Assembly: GCA_001462345.1 (NCBI GenBank) | Contig: LIUM01000049.1 | Location: 1-64,000 of the forward strand | Length of the DNA: 64,000 nucleotides | Reading direction: 5' to 3' | Source of the DNA: Fibrobacteria bacterium AD312 | Lineage (GTDB): Bacteria > Fibrobacterota > Fibrobacteria > Fibrobacterales > Fibrobacteraceae | Shown here: positions 56,384 to 64,000 of the stretch, piece after piece | How the letters are laid out: each line of letters starts with the position of its first letter | Numbering within the stretch: the stretch's first letter is position 1 | Translations under genes and position numbers: made by a program | The notes under the pieces: generated by a model | Database searches by the model: none | Told to the model about the DNA's origin: nothing | The model's input: only the letters and a program-made list of their open reading frames with translations

Positions 56384-58651
56384 TTAACTTTTATTTTGAG
56401 ACGGGTACTTCACTCTTGTGTGATATGTTCCGTCTAGGCTCTGTAAAAATGCTTTTTCTAATTTAAATAAATCTTTTACACTTAGATCCGTATCGCTAAA
56501 TTGCCCTTCTTTTAATCTCAAATCAATTGTTTTTCGAATCATTTCAGCGAGGGCATTAGAAGAAGAATCTGATAATGCTCGGCTGGTGGCTTCAATACTA
56601 TCAGCAAGCATCAAAATCGCCGATTCTTTGCTTTGAGGCTTTGGTCCTTTGTAGCGGAAATCATCTTCTTTAATTGTTCTTTCAGGGTATAATTCTTTAG
56701 CGGCATGGTGGAAATATTGAATCAATGTAGTGCCATGGTGCTCAGGAATAGCGGCAGCGACCAATTCTGGAATATTGTATTCTTTAGCAAGAGAAATCCC
56801 TTGTTCTACATGGCCTGTAATGATTTTAATAGATTGAAATGGATCTAAAGAATGGTGTGGGTTAATCCCTTGTTTTTGATTTTCTGTAAAAAACTCAGGT
56901 CTCATCGTTTTACCAAGATCATGATATAGAGCCATCACTCGAACGAGGAGGGAATTTGCTCCAATATAGTCAGCCACTTTTTCTGCGAGATTAGCGACTT
57001 GAATGCTATGATGAAAGGTTCCAGGAGCCAGTTCAGAAAGACGTTTTAAAGCAGGACGGTTAAAATCAGACATTTCCATTAATGTAAGGAAAGTGGTTAT
57101 TCCAAAAAGCTTTTCAGTCAAATGGATTAATAAAACAGAGGCAAGCGCTATGCAGAATATAAGATTGATTGTTGCTGCAAGAAAGGTGGTATAAAAAATA
57201 TCAAACTCCAGTCGATTGCGAAGTAAAAGAGTAATCACTAGCATTAAAGCAATCATGGACACACCCGATAAAATGCCCCAAGCAAATTGAACACGATATC
57301 TCATACGAGCAAGCAAATGAATAGTAGCCCAACATATAAAGAAGCAACTAATCATGATGGCTAGGTCATAGCCAGATAAAAAGCTCATAATCACTGAAGA
57401 GAATAAAGAAAAAATCAATCCTATACGTCGATTGTATAATACGGTGGATATAATTGGTGTAATACTGAAGGGGTAAATCCAAATCAAATCGATACCATCA
57501 GGTAGTATTGAGCCAGGTTTGCTTAAAACATCGGAGATTCGATGGAATAGCCAAAAAACAAGCAATTGGAAGGCTGCTAAGGCAATAATAGACCAGATAT
57601 GATTTGTTTTTTTGATGGAGTTACCTGCAAATAACATAAAGAACAAAAAGAATCCAGAAATAACAGCAAAAAGAAGTAATGCTTGCCCGTAAGTGGAAGT
57701 AAGTGTTTTAGACCCTTCTTCTTTTTGTATGGCTTCTTGTAATGCCTCTATTTTTTCAAGAATATCTTTTGTGATAATAGACCCTTGAGCCACTATTTCC
57801 ATGCCTCTTGGAATCATTCCTTTTGATAAATGAACTTGTTCTTGAGCTGCCTTTTTACGAGCTTCTGTTTCTTTTTCTAAATAAAAAACATTAGGTAAGG
57901 TGAAAACATAGAGTGTTTCGTAAAAGGCACTTTGTAAGCCTTGGTTTTTAGAGAAAGCCATTTGTAATTCAGCAAATGTTTCATCAATACATCTTTCTCG
58001 AGGTTGGATTTGACTTGCGTCAATATTTCGTTCTTCATTGTTTCTAATAAAAGAAACCGTAGTATTGGTATAAGGAATAAATCGAACGTCTTGAATATTG
58101 TAGTTATCTCTAAATAGTTGAAGGCTTGTTTCTGTATTTGCAATTAAAGTGTTAGAAATTCCTTTTTGAACCATTTTACTAAAGGCGGAATAGAGAGAAT
58201 CGCAAGCTTTTGGGTCTTGACTTAGTTTTTGAATAGCTGTCGTGGAAATTCTTTGTTTTAATTTGTCAAATAATCGACTTGCTTGTTGTGTAAACATTTG
58301 AACTGAATCTGGATCATTACTTGCAGAGATTGCATTTTGTAATGAGCCATAGGTACCCACTTTAGAGAGGAATTGTTTTAAATCATCTAAAGATCTTTTG
58401 GATTCATCTTCATTAAATTCAAAAACAGCATTGACTTTTTCTGAAGCCTTTTGCCTTTCTATTTCAAGCTCTTGAGTTGTTTTAGGTACTTCAAAAGAAA
58501 TGGGGGCAATTAACGTTCTTGGACTCATTTGCCCTAAATGAGGCGTCTCCGCTTTTTGAGCAAGTTCTTTATCTGGAAATAATAAAATGGCGAGAAGAGA
58601 AATACAAATCCAGCCCGCGATTATAGAAATTTTATTCTTATTCATTTTCAT
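56384..58651 (-). CDS. pgpH: 7TM-HD phosphohydrolase, PgpH-type (putative cyclic di-AMP phosphodiesterase)
   Basis: A 755-residue membrane protein. An N-terminal helix (9-25) is followed by a large extracytoplasmic 7TMR-HDED region (about 30-320), seven transmembrane helices (about 325-535), and a cytoplasmic HD domain with [51 protein letters not shown] and [11 protein letters not shown], covering all HD metal ligands. In Firmicutes PgpH degrades cyclic di-AMP. The gene overlaps phoH by 4 bases, the usual partner. The usual third member, ybeY, does not follow; a gap with tRNA genes does. Confidence 0.9.
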   Translation of the reverse strand: MKMNKNKISIIAGWICISLLAILLFPDKELAQKAETPHLGQMSPRTLIAPISFEVPKTTQELEIERQKASEKVNAVFEFNEDESKRSLDDLKQFLSKVGTYGSLQNAISASNDPDSVQMFTQQASRLFDKLKQRISTTAIQKLSQDPKACDSLYSAFSKMVQKGISNTLIANTETSLQLFRDNYNIQDVRFIPYTNTTVSFIRNNEERNIDASQIQPRERCIDETFAELQMAFSKNQGLQSAFYETLYVFTLPNVFYLEKETEARKKAAQEQVHLSKGMIPRGMEIVAQGSIITKDILEKIEALQEAIQKEEGSKTLTSTYGQALLLFAVISGFFLFFMLFAGNSIKKTNHIWSIIALAAFQLLVFWLFHRISDVLSKPGSILPDGIDLIWIYPFSITPIISTVLYNRRIGLIFSLFSSVIMSFLSGYDLAIMISCFFICWATIHLLARMRYRVQFAWGILSGVSMIALMLVITLLLRNRLEFDIFYTTFLAATINLIFCIALASVLLIHLTEKLFGITTFLTLMEMSDFNRPALKRLSELAPGTFHHSIQVANLAEKVADYIGANSLLVRVMALYHDLGKTMRPEFFTENQKQGINPHHSLDPFQSIKIITGHVEQGISLAKEYNIPELVAAAIPEHHGTTLIQYFHHAAKELYPERTIKEDDFRYKGPKPQSKESAILMLADSIEATSRALSDSSSNALAEMIRKTIDLRLKEGQFSDTDLSVKDLFKLEKAFLQSLDGTYHTRVKYPSQNKS

Positions 58652-59613
58652 TTTGTTTGACCTGCATTTTTTTCGTAAGCAGCGATAACGTCTTTGACAA
58701 GGCGATGTCTAAGAACATCAGTCCCATTAAATTCTACATGAGCAATGCCATGAATATGTTGCAATAAATCAATGGCGTGATTTAAACCTGATACGGTACC
58801 TTTCGCTAAATCCACTTGAGAGGCGTCTCCAGTGATAATCGCCTTACTATGAGTGCCTAATCTTGTTAAAAACATTTTCATTTGAGCTACTGTAGTATTT
58901 TGTGCTTCATCTAAGATAATAAATGCACGCTTAAGTGTTCTACCTCTCATATAAGCAAGAGGGGCTACTTCAATAGCTCCTATCTCTTGATAGTGTTTTA
59001 GCTTTTCTGGAGCAAGTAATTCTGCTAAACTATCATGAATAGGGCGTAAATAGGGGGCAATTTTCTCTTTGAGGTCTCCTGGTAAGTAACCTAGAGATTC
59101 TCCAGCTTCGACAGCTGGTCTAACAAGACAAATGCGTTCGGCCTCGTGTCTTTCAAGACTCGCCACAGCAAGAGCTACAGCTAAAAACGTTTTTCCAGTA
59201 CCTGCTGGCCCTTTGGCGAAGATGATATCGTTTTTTTCTACGGCTTTGATTAAGTCGTATTGATTTTTAGTTCGAGGAACTACAGGGAATCCATAGCGAT
59301 TACGAAGAATGGGCTCGGAAGGAATGTTTTCTAATTCAGAAGAAAGCACTTCGTGTTGAGGTTCTAATAACCTACGAATCCACTCCCCAGAGATGGGAGT
59401 GCCGTTTTGGGCTGCTAGTTTTATTTGATCTAATAGAGTAAGAGTCGCTTGTATATTGCTATTCTCTTCTTTTGCTTCTATAAAAAGCCCTGGAAGACGT
59501 GTTTGAATAGCAACGCAAAAACGGCTTTCCAGTATACGGAAAACCGTTTCATTTTCTCCAGCCATAAGCCGTTTCAGATCATCTGAAATTGGATAGCGTA
59601 TAGGTTCGCTCAT
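58648..59613 (-). CDS. PhoH-family ATPase (YbeZ-like)
   Basis: A 321-residue cytoplasmic ATPase. The N-terminal 110 residues form a small nucleic-acid-binding type domain. The PhoH core has Walker [22 protein letters not shown], the [30 protein letters not shown] signature, Walker [13 protein letters not shown] and [19 protein letters not shown]. YbeZ/PhoH proteins work with the endoribonuclease YbeY in ribosome and RNA quality control. It overlaps the lipoprotein gene before it and pgpH after it by 4 bases each. Confidence 0.93.
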   Translation of the reverse strand: MSEPIRYPISDDLKRLMAGENETVFRILESRFCVAIQTRLPGLFIEAKEENSNIQATLTLLDQIKLAAQNGTPISGEWIRRLLEPQHEVLSSELENIPSEPILRNRYGFPVVPRTKNQYDLIKAVEKNDIIFAKGPAGTGKTFLAVALAVASLERHEAERICLVRPAVEAGESLGYLPGDLKEKIAPYLRPIHDSLAELLAPEKLKHYQEIGAIEVAPLAYMRGRTLKRAFIILDEAQNTTVAQMKMFLTRLGTHSKAIITGDASQVDLAKGTVSGLNHAIDLLQHIHGIAHVEFNGTDVLRHRLVKDVIAAYEKNAGQTK

Positions 59614-59909
59614 TCCCCAGTTTGCTGCTCAACAGGAATGCCTAGTTTGGTTTTCGAATCAAAGATTTCACGACGTAACTTATGATTTTCTTCAGTAAGT
59701 GCAGTCGCTTCTTTTTCCGTGTCTTTGAGTTTATCTTCTGTAACGACTTCCTTTTTCACGGCTTTCTTTGTTCCAGTACCAGAACCATCATCTTCGTAGT
59801 AAACTTCGTCATCAGAAGAACCGCTACCGCCAGAAGAACCAGCGCAAGCAGCAAATAAAACAACGGTACTGGCAATGAGTAATAACTTAAAATTCTTTAA
59901 AAGAGACAT
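59610..59909 (-). CDS. Small lipoprotein with a predicted coiled coil
   Basis: A 99-residue protein with lipobox LFAAC (Cys near 22), a flexible Gly/Ser/Asp linker (GSSGGSGSSDDEVYYEDDGS), and a charged C-terminal helix with heptad character (VTEDKLKDTEKEATALTEENHKLRREI). It could be an Lpp-like or periplasmic spacer protein. It is the first gene of the operon with phoH and pgpH, with a 4-base overlap, and begins 85 bases from the divergent aminopeptidase gene. Confidence 0.75.
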   Translation of the reverse strand: MSLLKNFKLLLIASTVVLFAACAGSSGGSGSSDDEVYYEDDGSGTGTKKAVKKEVVTEDKLKDTEKEATALTEENHKLRREIFDSKTKLGIPVEQQTGE

Positions 59910-59994
59910 TATTCAGGCTCCATTCTAGTCTGTGTTGGTCTCAAATATATATAGAAGAAAAGATAAAAAGTGTAAAAAACTAAATTTTTTCTTT

Positions 59995-61392
59995 ATGGAA
60001 GCTATTAAACAGTTATTACAAGACTATTCTGAAGTTTTTATATCCACTTTTTCTGAAAAATCGGCTGGAATTTATCAAAAACGTCGGCAAGAATTACTCT
60101 CTAAACTAGACTCCTTTTGTGTTTTTAGTGGAGTTTCCGTAGATCCAGGTACTGAAGAAGTATTTGCATCGACTTGGACTCGATTTATTCAAGACCCTTC
60201 ATTTTTATTTCTGACAGGAATTAATCAAGCTGGTTGTTTCTTATTACTAGATCCTCTCGCTAAAGAGGAGTCTATGCGAGAAGTTCTTTTTATTCCTTTG
60301 AAAGATATAGAGAAGGAGTTTTGGATTGGCAAACGCATTGGTTACACGAATGATTTAAAAGAACTAAAAGATTTAACGGGTTTTTCATCTATAGAGCCTG
60401 TGAGCTCTCTATGGGATACTATAGAGAATCTCGTTTTAAGAAAAGAGAATCCATCTTATGCCTATTCCTTTTTCTTTCCAGATTATCATCTAGACCACAA
60501 TGCGAGGTTTGCTCTTGAGATGAGGGCGTTTTTAGAGAAAAAACAAATGACCCTCCGTAGCATTAGTGATACTCACTTTGAATTGAGAATGGTCTTAGAT
60601 AGTGAACGTCTCATTTTGGTAGAGAAGGCACAAGAAGCTTCTGCAGAAGCTTTTAAGTCCATTCTATCTCGTTTGCCTTTATTTAAAAATGAAAGGGCTC
60701 TTGGTTTAGCTTTGGATTATGAACTTCAAACTAGGGGAGATGGGGATCTTGCGTTTCCAACGATTGTAGCGTCGGGTAAAAACGCTTGCTGTTTACATTA
60801 TTCAAAAAAAGATGAACCTCTATTTCAGAATGATTTAGTCCTTTTAGATTTTGGCGTCCGCATTGGAACTCAGCATAGTGATATTTCAAGAACTATACCT
60901 GTTTCGGGTCGGTTTGATCCACTACAAAAGTTGCTCTATAATGTAGTGTTAGAGGCTCAGCTTTTTCATGAAAAACAGGTGCGGCCTGGTGTTACTTTAA
61001 GAGAACTGGATTTAAAAGTCTGGGACTTTATTGAAGAATCCTTAAAAAGAAATTTTATAGCAAAAGGTGGCTCATATCAGTTACTGTATAATAAGCGTCC
61101 TCATGGGGTGAGCCATTTTATTGGAGAACAAGTACATGAAGGGGCTCCTAAAAGTAGATCTCTAGATCTTGTTCTTAAACCAGGAATGATGATTTCTAAT
61201 GAACCTGGATTATATGGGCGTTTTTTAATCGAATTAGAAGGGAAAAAATGGGATTGCTTTATTGGTATTCGTATAGAAGATGACCTATTAATTACTGAAA
61301 AGGGGTGTCTCAATTTATCAAAAGAGATCCCAAAACAAGTCGAAGAACTTGAATGCTGGATGGCAAAAAACGCAAATTTTTATAACGTTTAA
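59995..61392 (+). CDS. Xaa-Pro aminopeptidase (aminopeptidase P, M24B)
   Basis: A 465-residue metallopeptidase that removes N-terminal residues preceding proline. The N-terminal domain (1-190) is followed by the pita-bread catalytic domain with metal ligands in LLDFGVRIGTQHSDISRTIPVSG (two Asp), HGVSHFIGEQVHEG (His), SNEPGLYG (Glu) and IRIEDDLLI (Glu). ATG 59995 is taken as start; the frame continues 21 codons upstream without a plausible start, through an AT-rich promoter-like stretch. The next gene follows after 21 bases. Confidence 0.93.
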   Translation: MEAIKQLLQDYSEVFISTFSEKSAGIYQKRRQELLSKLDSFCVFSGVSVDPGTEEVFASTWTRFIQDPSFLFLTGINQAGCFLLLDPLAKEESMREVLFIPLKDIEKEFWIGKRIGYTNDLKELKDLTGFSSIEPVSSLWDTIENLVLRKENPSYAYSFFFPDYHLDHNARFALEMRAFLEKKQMTLRSISDTHFELRMVLDSERLILVEKAQEASAEAFKSILSRLPLFKNERALGLALDYELQTRGDGDLAFPTIVASGKNACCLHYSKKDEPLFQNDLVLLDFGVRIGTQHSDISRTIPVSGRFDPLQKLLYNVVLEAQLFHEKQVRPGVTLRELDLKVWDFIEESLKRNFIAKGGSYQLLYNKRPHGVSHFIGEQVHEGAPKSRSLDLVLKPGMMISNEPGLYGRFLIELEGKKWDCFIGIRIEDDLLITEKGCLNLSKEIPKQVEELECWMAKNANFYNV

Positions 61393-61413
61393 AAAACTTT
61401 ATGGTGAATCATT

Positions 61414-64000
61414 ATGTGGAAAATTAAAGGTACAGTTCGATATTTTATTTCTGTTTTTGCAATTACTTTTGTTCAAATTGGTGTATTTATCTACACTCAA
61501 AAAGTGATTGCAAGAACGGCAAGTAATCAAGCTTTTCTTTGGGAAAGTTTGGTTTTACAAGGTCTATTCTTATTGCCTTATATTCTTATGATTGTCCCTG
61601 CGAGTTATTTCTCAAATAAGTTTTCAAAGCAGAAAGTTTTAGCATTTAGCTCTTTGTTTATGACGCTCTCAATGATCGCTATGGCGGTTTGTACTACAGT
61701 AGGGTTTCCTAAAACGGCTTATTGGTTAACTCTTGCTTTAGCCGCTGGATTTGCGATTCATAGCCCTGCTAAGTATGGTATTCTTAAAGAAATGTTTGGA
61801 ACAGCTCGTTTAAGTTATGCCAATGCCTTTCTTCAGTTAGTTTCGATTGCTGCTTTGATTACCGCCTCTTGGGTGATGACTTCTGCTGTAAATTGGGCTA
61901 CTAGAACTTTTTCTGATTCACCTTCTTTAACGGACTTTTTATCTAAATCGATCGCTTTTCCATGGATTTTAACTGGATTTAGTGTTTTGGCAACGGTCAT
62001 GTCTTTTGTTATTCCAAAAATTGGGCATGAAGATCCTTTTTTAAAAATGCGTTCCGCGAAAAGAACGATTGTTTCTACTTGGTCTAATAAAAACGTTCGT
62101 GCTACGATTATTGGGCTTTCGATGTTTTGGGCGATGGCTCAAGTGTTTGTTTTAGTTTTCCAGGACTCTTCAGGTGTTGAAAGCCTTTCTGTATTAAAAA
62201 ACAGCTTAGTTCATACTTTTATTGGCTTAACCTTAGGCTCTTTTATTGCTGCAAAAGTTTCTGAAAACTTTATTGAAACGGGATTGATTCCTCTCGGTGT
62301 TTTAGGGGCCTCTTTTTCCATTTTATTAATTCCTTTTACAGTGAATCCCATTGTTTTAGCAATACTTTTTGGTTTGGTGGGGCTTTTCGGCGGATTGCTA
62401 CTCGTTCCATTGAATGCGTTACTGCAATTTAATACAAGGCCTAATACTTCTGGCCGTATTATTGCTGTTAGTAATATGGTGCAAACGATTGTCCTTGCTG
62501 TATTTTTACTTGTACACGCCCTCCTATTATACTACACCAAGATTACTACGCACCAGCTATTTGTTGGTCTTGGTTTAATCTTCTTGGTTGGTTTTACTTG
62601 GTCCATCTATAACATGCCTCAGGCGCTTTTGCGTTCTTTATTAAAACTAGTCTTTAGTCGATATAAAATGCATGTTTTAGGGGTAGAGAATATTCCAAAC
62701 GATGGCCCTGTTTTGCTCGTTGGAAACCATCATAGCTTTATCGATTGGGCTATTTTACAGATGGCAAGCCCTCGTCCTTTACGTATTGCTTCAAATAAAG
62801 ATCATTTTGAAAAGTGGTATTTGAGAGCCATACTAAAAAGATTAGGGATGATTCGTATTTCAAGTCGAGATCCTTTGCCTGCTTTAAAACAGATTAATGA
62901 AGCCCTTTTGAATGGGGAAGCGGTGGTGATTTTCCCTACAGGGGAAGTTTCAAAAGCCCCTCATATTGTTCCTTTTACGCTTGATTTTTCAGATGCTGTA
63001 AAAGACACCAACGCAATCATTGTTCCTTTCTATATTCAAGGAATGTGGGGTAGTCGTTATAGTTATAGTGGCTCTGATATGTATGATGTTACGACTCCAC
63101 GGGCTGTGACTATGGCTTTTGGAAAACCAATTCCTGCAGATACTCCAGCGAATGAAATTAGAACGATTGTGCGTAATGTTTCTATTGATGCTTGGGCTTA
63201 TGGAATTTCGTTTAGAAAACCGATAGCCGCCTCTTGGCTTAGGACATGTAAAAAAGTGGTGCGATCAGGGCCTTCTATTTATAATCCTGATGGAGGGCAT
63301 CTTTCTGGTTACAAATTGTTGTGTGCTGTGCTTGCTTTTAGTCGACAACTTAAAAAGATAGTAGGTAAAGAACAAAACGTGGGTATTATGCTACCTCCAA
63401 GCCCAGCAGGCGTTATTGTGAATATGGCTCTTTGGATGCTTGGTAAAACGAATGTGAACTTGAACTATACTTCTGCTCCGGATATTGTTGCCAATTGTAT
63501 TCGCCAAGCAGATATAAAAACGGTGATTACCAGTTCTCAATTTATTGAAAAACTTCAAAATCGAGGCAATGACTACTCTACCATGGGTGGTGCAGAATGT
63601 AATGTCGTTTTTGCAGAAGATATTCAAAGCCAGATTTCTAAAGGCAGCCTTCTTTATTATTTAGTTCTAGGGTTTATTTTACCAACGTTTGTGATTGAAT
63701 TTTTCTTTATGAAGCGAGTTAAATTGAGTGATATTGCGACCATTATGTTTAGTTCTGGTTCAGAAGGAACTCCAAAAGGGGTTATGCTTTCTCATTCCAA
63801 TTTAATAGGAAATATTCAGCAAACCTCTTGCATTTTAAATGTGTGCCGCGGCGATGTGATGCTCTGTGAACTTCCGCTCTTCCATTCTTTTGGATTAACA
63901 GTGACAACCCTTTTGAATTTAATTGAAGGTTGCCCAATTGTTACCATTGCAGACCCTACAGACGTTAAAACGATGGCTAGGGCTTGTGCTGAATTTAGGG
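61414..64000 (+). CDS. LplT/Aas-type fusion: MFS transporter, PlsC acyltransferase and acyl-activating enzyme (3' end outside window)
   Basis: An open frame of 862 codons runs to the window end. Residues 1-400 are an MFS-type lysophospholipid transporter (LplT-like, about 12 helices). Residues 415-600 are a PlsC-type acyltransferase with the HX4D motif in NHHSFID (N438, H439, D444) and the substrate block IFPTGEVSKAP. From about 690 an AMP-binding acyl-CoA/acyl-ACP synthetase domain begins, with its P-loop SSGSEGTPKG near 780. In E. coli, LplT flips lysophospholipids inward and Aas re-acylates them; here all three activities are fused. GGTGA precedes the ATG by 6 bases. The C-terminal part is not visible. 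Confidence 0.9.
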   Translation, partial: MWKIKGTVRYFISVFAITFVQIGVFIYTQKVIARTASNQAFLWESLVLQGLFLLPYILMIVPASYFSNKFSKQKVLAFSSLFMTLSMIAMAVCTTVGFPKTAYWLTLALAAGFAIHSPAKYGILKEMFGTARLSYANAFLQLVSIAALITASWVMTSAVNWATRTFSDSPSLTDFLSKSIAFPWILTGFSVLATVMSFVIPKIGHEDPFLKMRSAKRTIVSTWSNKNVRATIIGLSMFWAMAQVFVLVFQDSSGVESLSVLKNSLVHTFIGLTLGSFIAAKVSENFIETGLIPLGVLGASFSILLIPFTVNPIVLAILFGLVGLFGGLLLVPLNALLQFNTRPNTSGRIIAVSNMVQTIVLAVFLLVHALLLYYTKITTHQLFVGLGLIFLVGFTWSIYNMPQALLRSLLKLVFSRYKMHVLGVENIPNDGPVLLVGNHHSFIDWAILQMASPRPLRIASNKDHFEKWYLRAILKRLGMIRISSRDPLPALKQINEALLNGEAVVIFPTGEVSKAPHIVPFTLDFSDAVKDTNAIIVPFYIQGMWGSRYSYSGSDMYDVTTPRAVTMAFGKPIPADTPANEIRTIVRNVSIDAWAYGISFRKPIAASWLRTCKKVVRSGPSIYNPDGGHLSGYKLLCAVLAFSRQLKKIVGKEQNVGIMLPPSPAGVIVNMALWMLGKTNVNLNYTSAPDIVANCIRQADIKTVITSSQFIEKLQNRGNDYSTMGGAECNVVFAEDIQSQISKGSLLYYLVLGFILPTFVIEFFFMKRVKLSDIATIMFSSGSEGTPKGVMLSHSNLIGNIQQTSCILNVCRGDVMLCELPLFHSFGLTVTTLLNLIEGCPIVTIADPTDVKTMARACAEFR

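Noticed and set aside
59573-59592. Palindrome TTTCAGATCATCTGAAA resembling the chaperone enhancer site
   Set aside because: It lies inside the phoH coding region, its spacing differs from GTTTCA-N3-TGAAAC, and no -24/-12 element is near it.

Overview
The window looks like an AT-rich chromosome segment from the phylum Fibrobacterota (Fibrobacter or a close relative). This is an inference from content. There are secreted plant-cell-wall enzymes (GH16, PL10 pectate lyase, CE8 pectinesterase) with poly-serine linkers, CBM35-like modules and a shared C-terminal sorting-type domain. There are also outer-membrane beta-barrels and lipoproteins (a diderm cell), a CotH protein and degenerate Rpn nuclease genes. 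Housekeeping genes (rnpB, recG, dnaK, groEL, hisS, mdh, leuB, three tRNAs) show that this is core chromosome and not a plasmid or phage.

Layout. 1-2.6 kb is an accessory strip: the tail of an RHS-type toxin, a small lipoprotein that may be its immunity partner, REP-like repeats, a 98-bp palindromic element, and the wrecks of a transposase and an Rpn nuclease. 2.66-3.03 kb is RNase P RNA on the minus strand. 3-13.3 kb holds an Omp85-like protein, NhaD, CotH, an MFS transporter with RecG, and a first MBOAT acyltransferase. 13.6-17.6 kb carries dnaJ, dnaK and grpE, and 24.3-26.3 kb carries groEL and groES, all on the minus strand. Between them lie moxR-DUF58-transglutaminase, a UPF0316 protein and a GH16 enzyme. 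26.8-31 kb holds a lipoprotein, a PurO-type IMP cyclohydrolase, an unknown helical protein, and a radical-SAM/lipoprotein pair. 31-36 kb holds rpiA, an FKBP, a phosphatase, a phosphoesterase, rlmH, leuB, a Xer recombinase and tRNA-Lys. 36-44.4 kb is one minus-strand chain from hisS through two SGNH proteins and a second MBOAT to an LtaS-like sulfatase, probably a surface-polymer O-acylation system. 44-51 kb holds mdh, thioredoxin, a glutaminyl cyclase, an outer-membrane barrel and small membrane proteins. 51.5-55.5 kb is the pectin pair CE8 plus PL10. 55.9-64 kb holds tRNA-Asp, tRNA-Val, a lipoprotein-phoH-pgpH operon, an aminopeptidase P and a truncated LplT/Aas-type fusion.

The most notable observation is regulatory. 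grpE, dnaK and groES each have a sigma-54 type -24/-12 promoter (GG-N10-GC), and 58, 70 and 91 bp upstream of each lies the same 15-bp palindrome GTTTCA-N3-TGAAAC. I see no CIRCE element and no sigma-32 type promoter at these genes. The simplest reading is a chaperone regulon driven by RpoN and a dedicated enhancer-binding protein. This is inferred from sequence only. Two clear sigma-70 promoters (TTGAAA-N17-TATAAT before tRNA-Lys; TTGACA-N17-TATATT before a 66-codon gene that overlaps tRNA-Val) show that ordinary promoters here look quite different.
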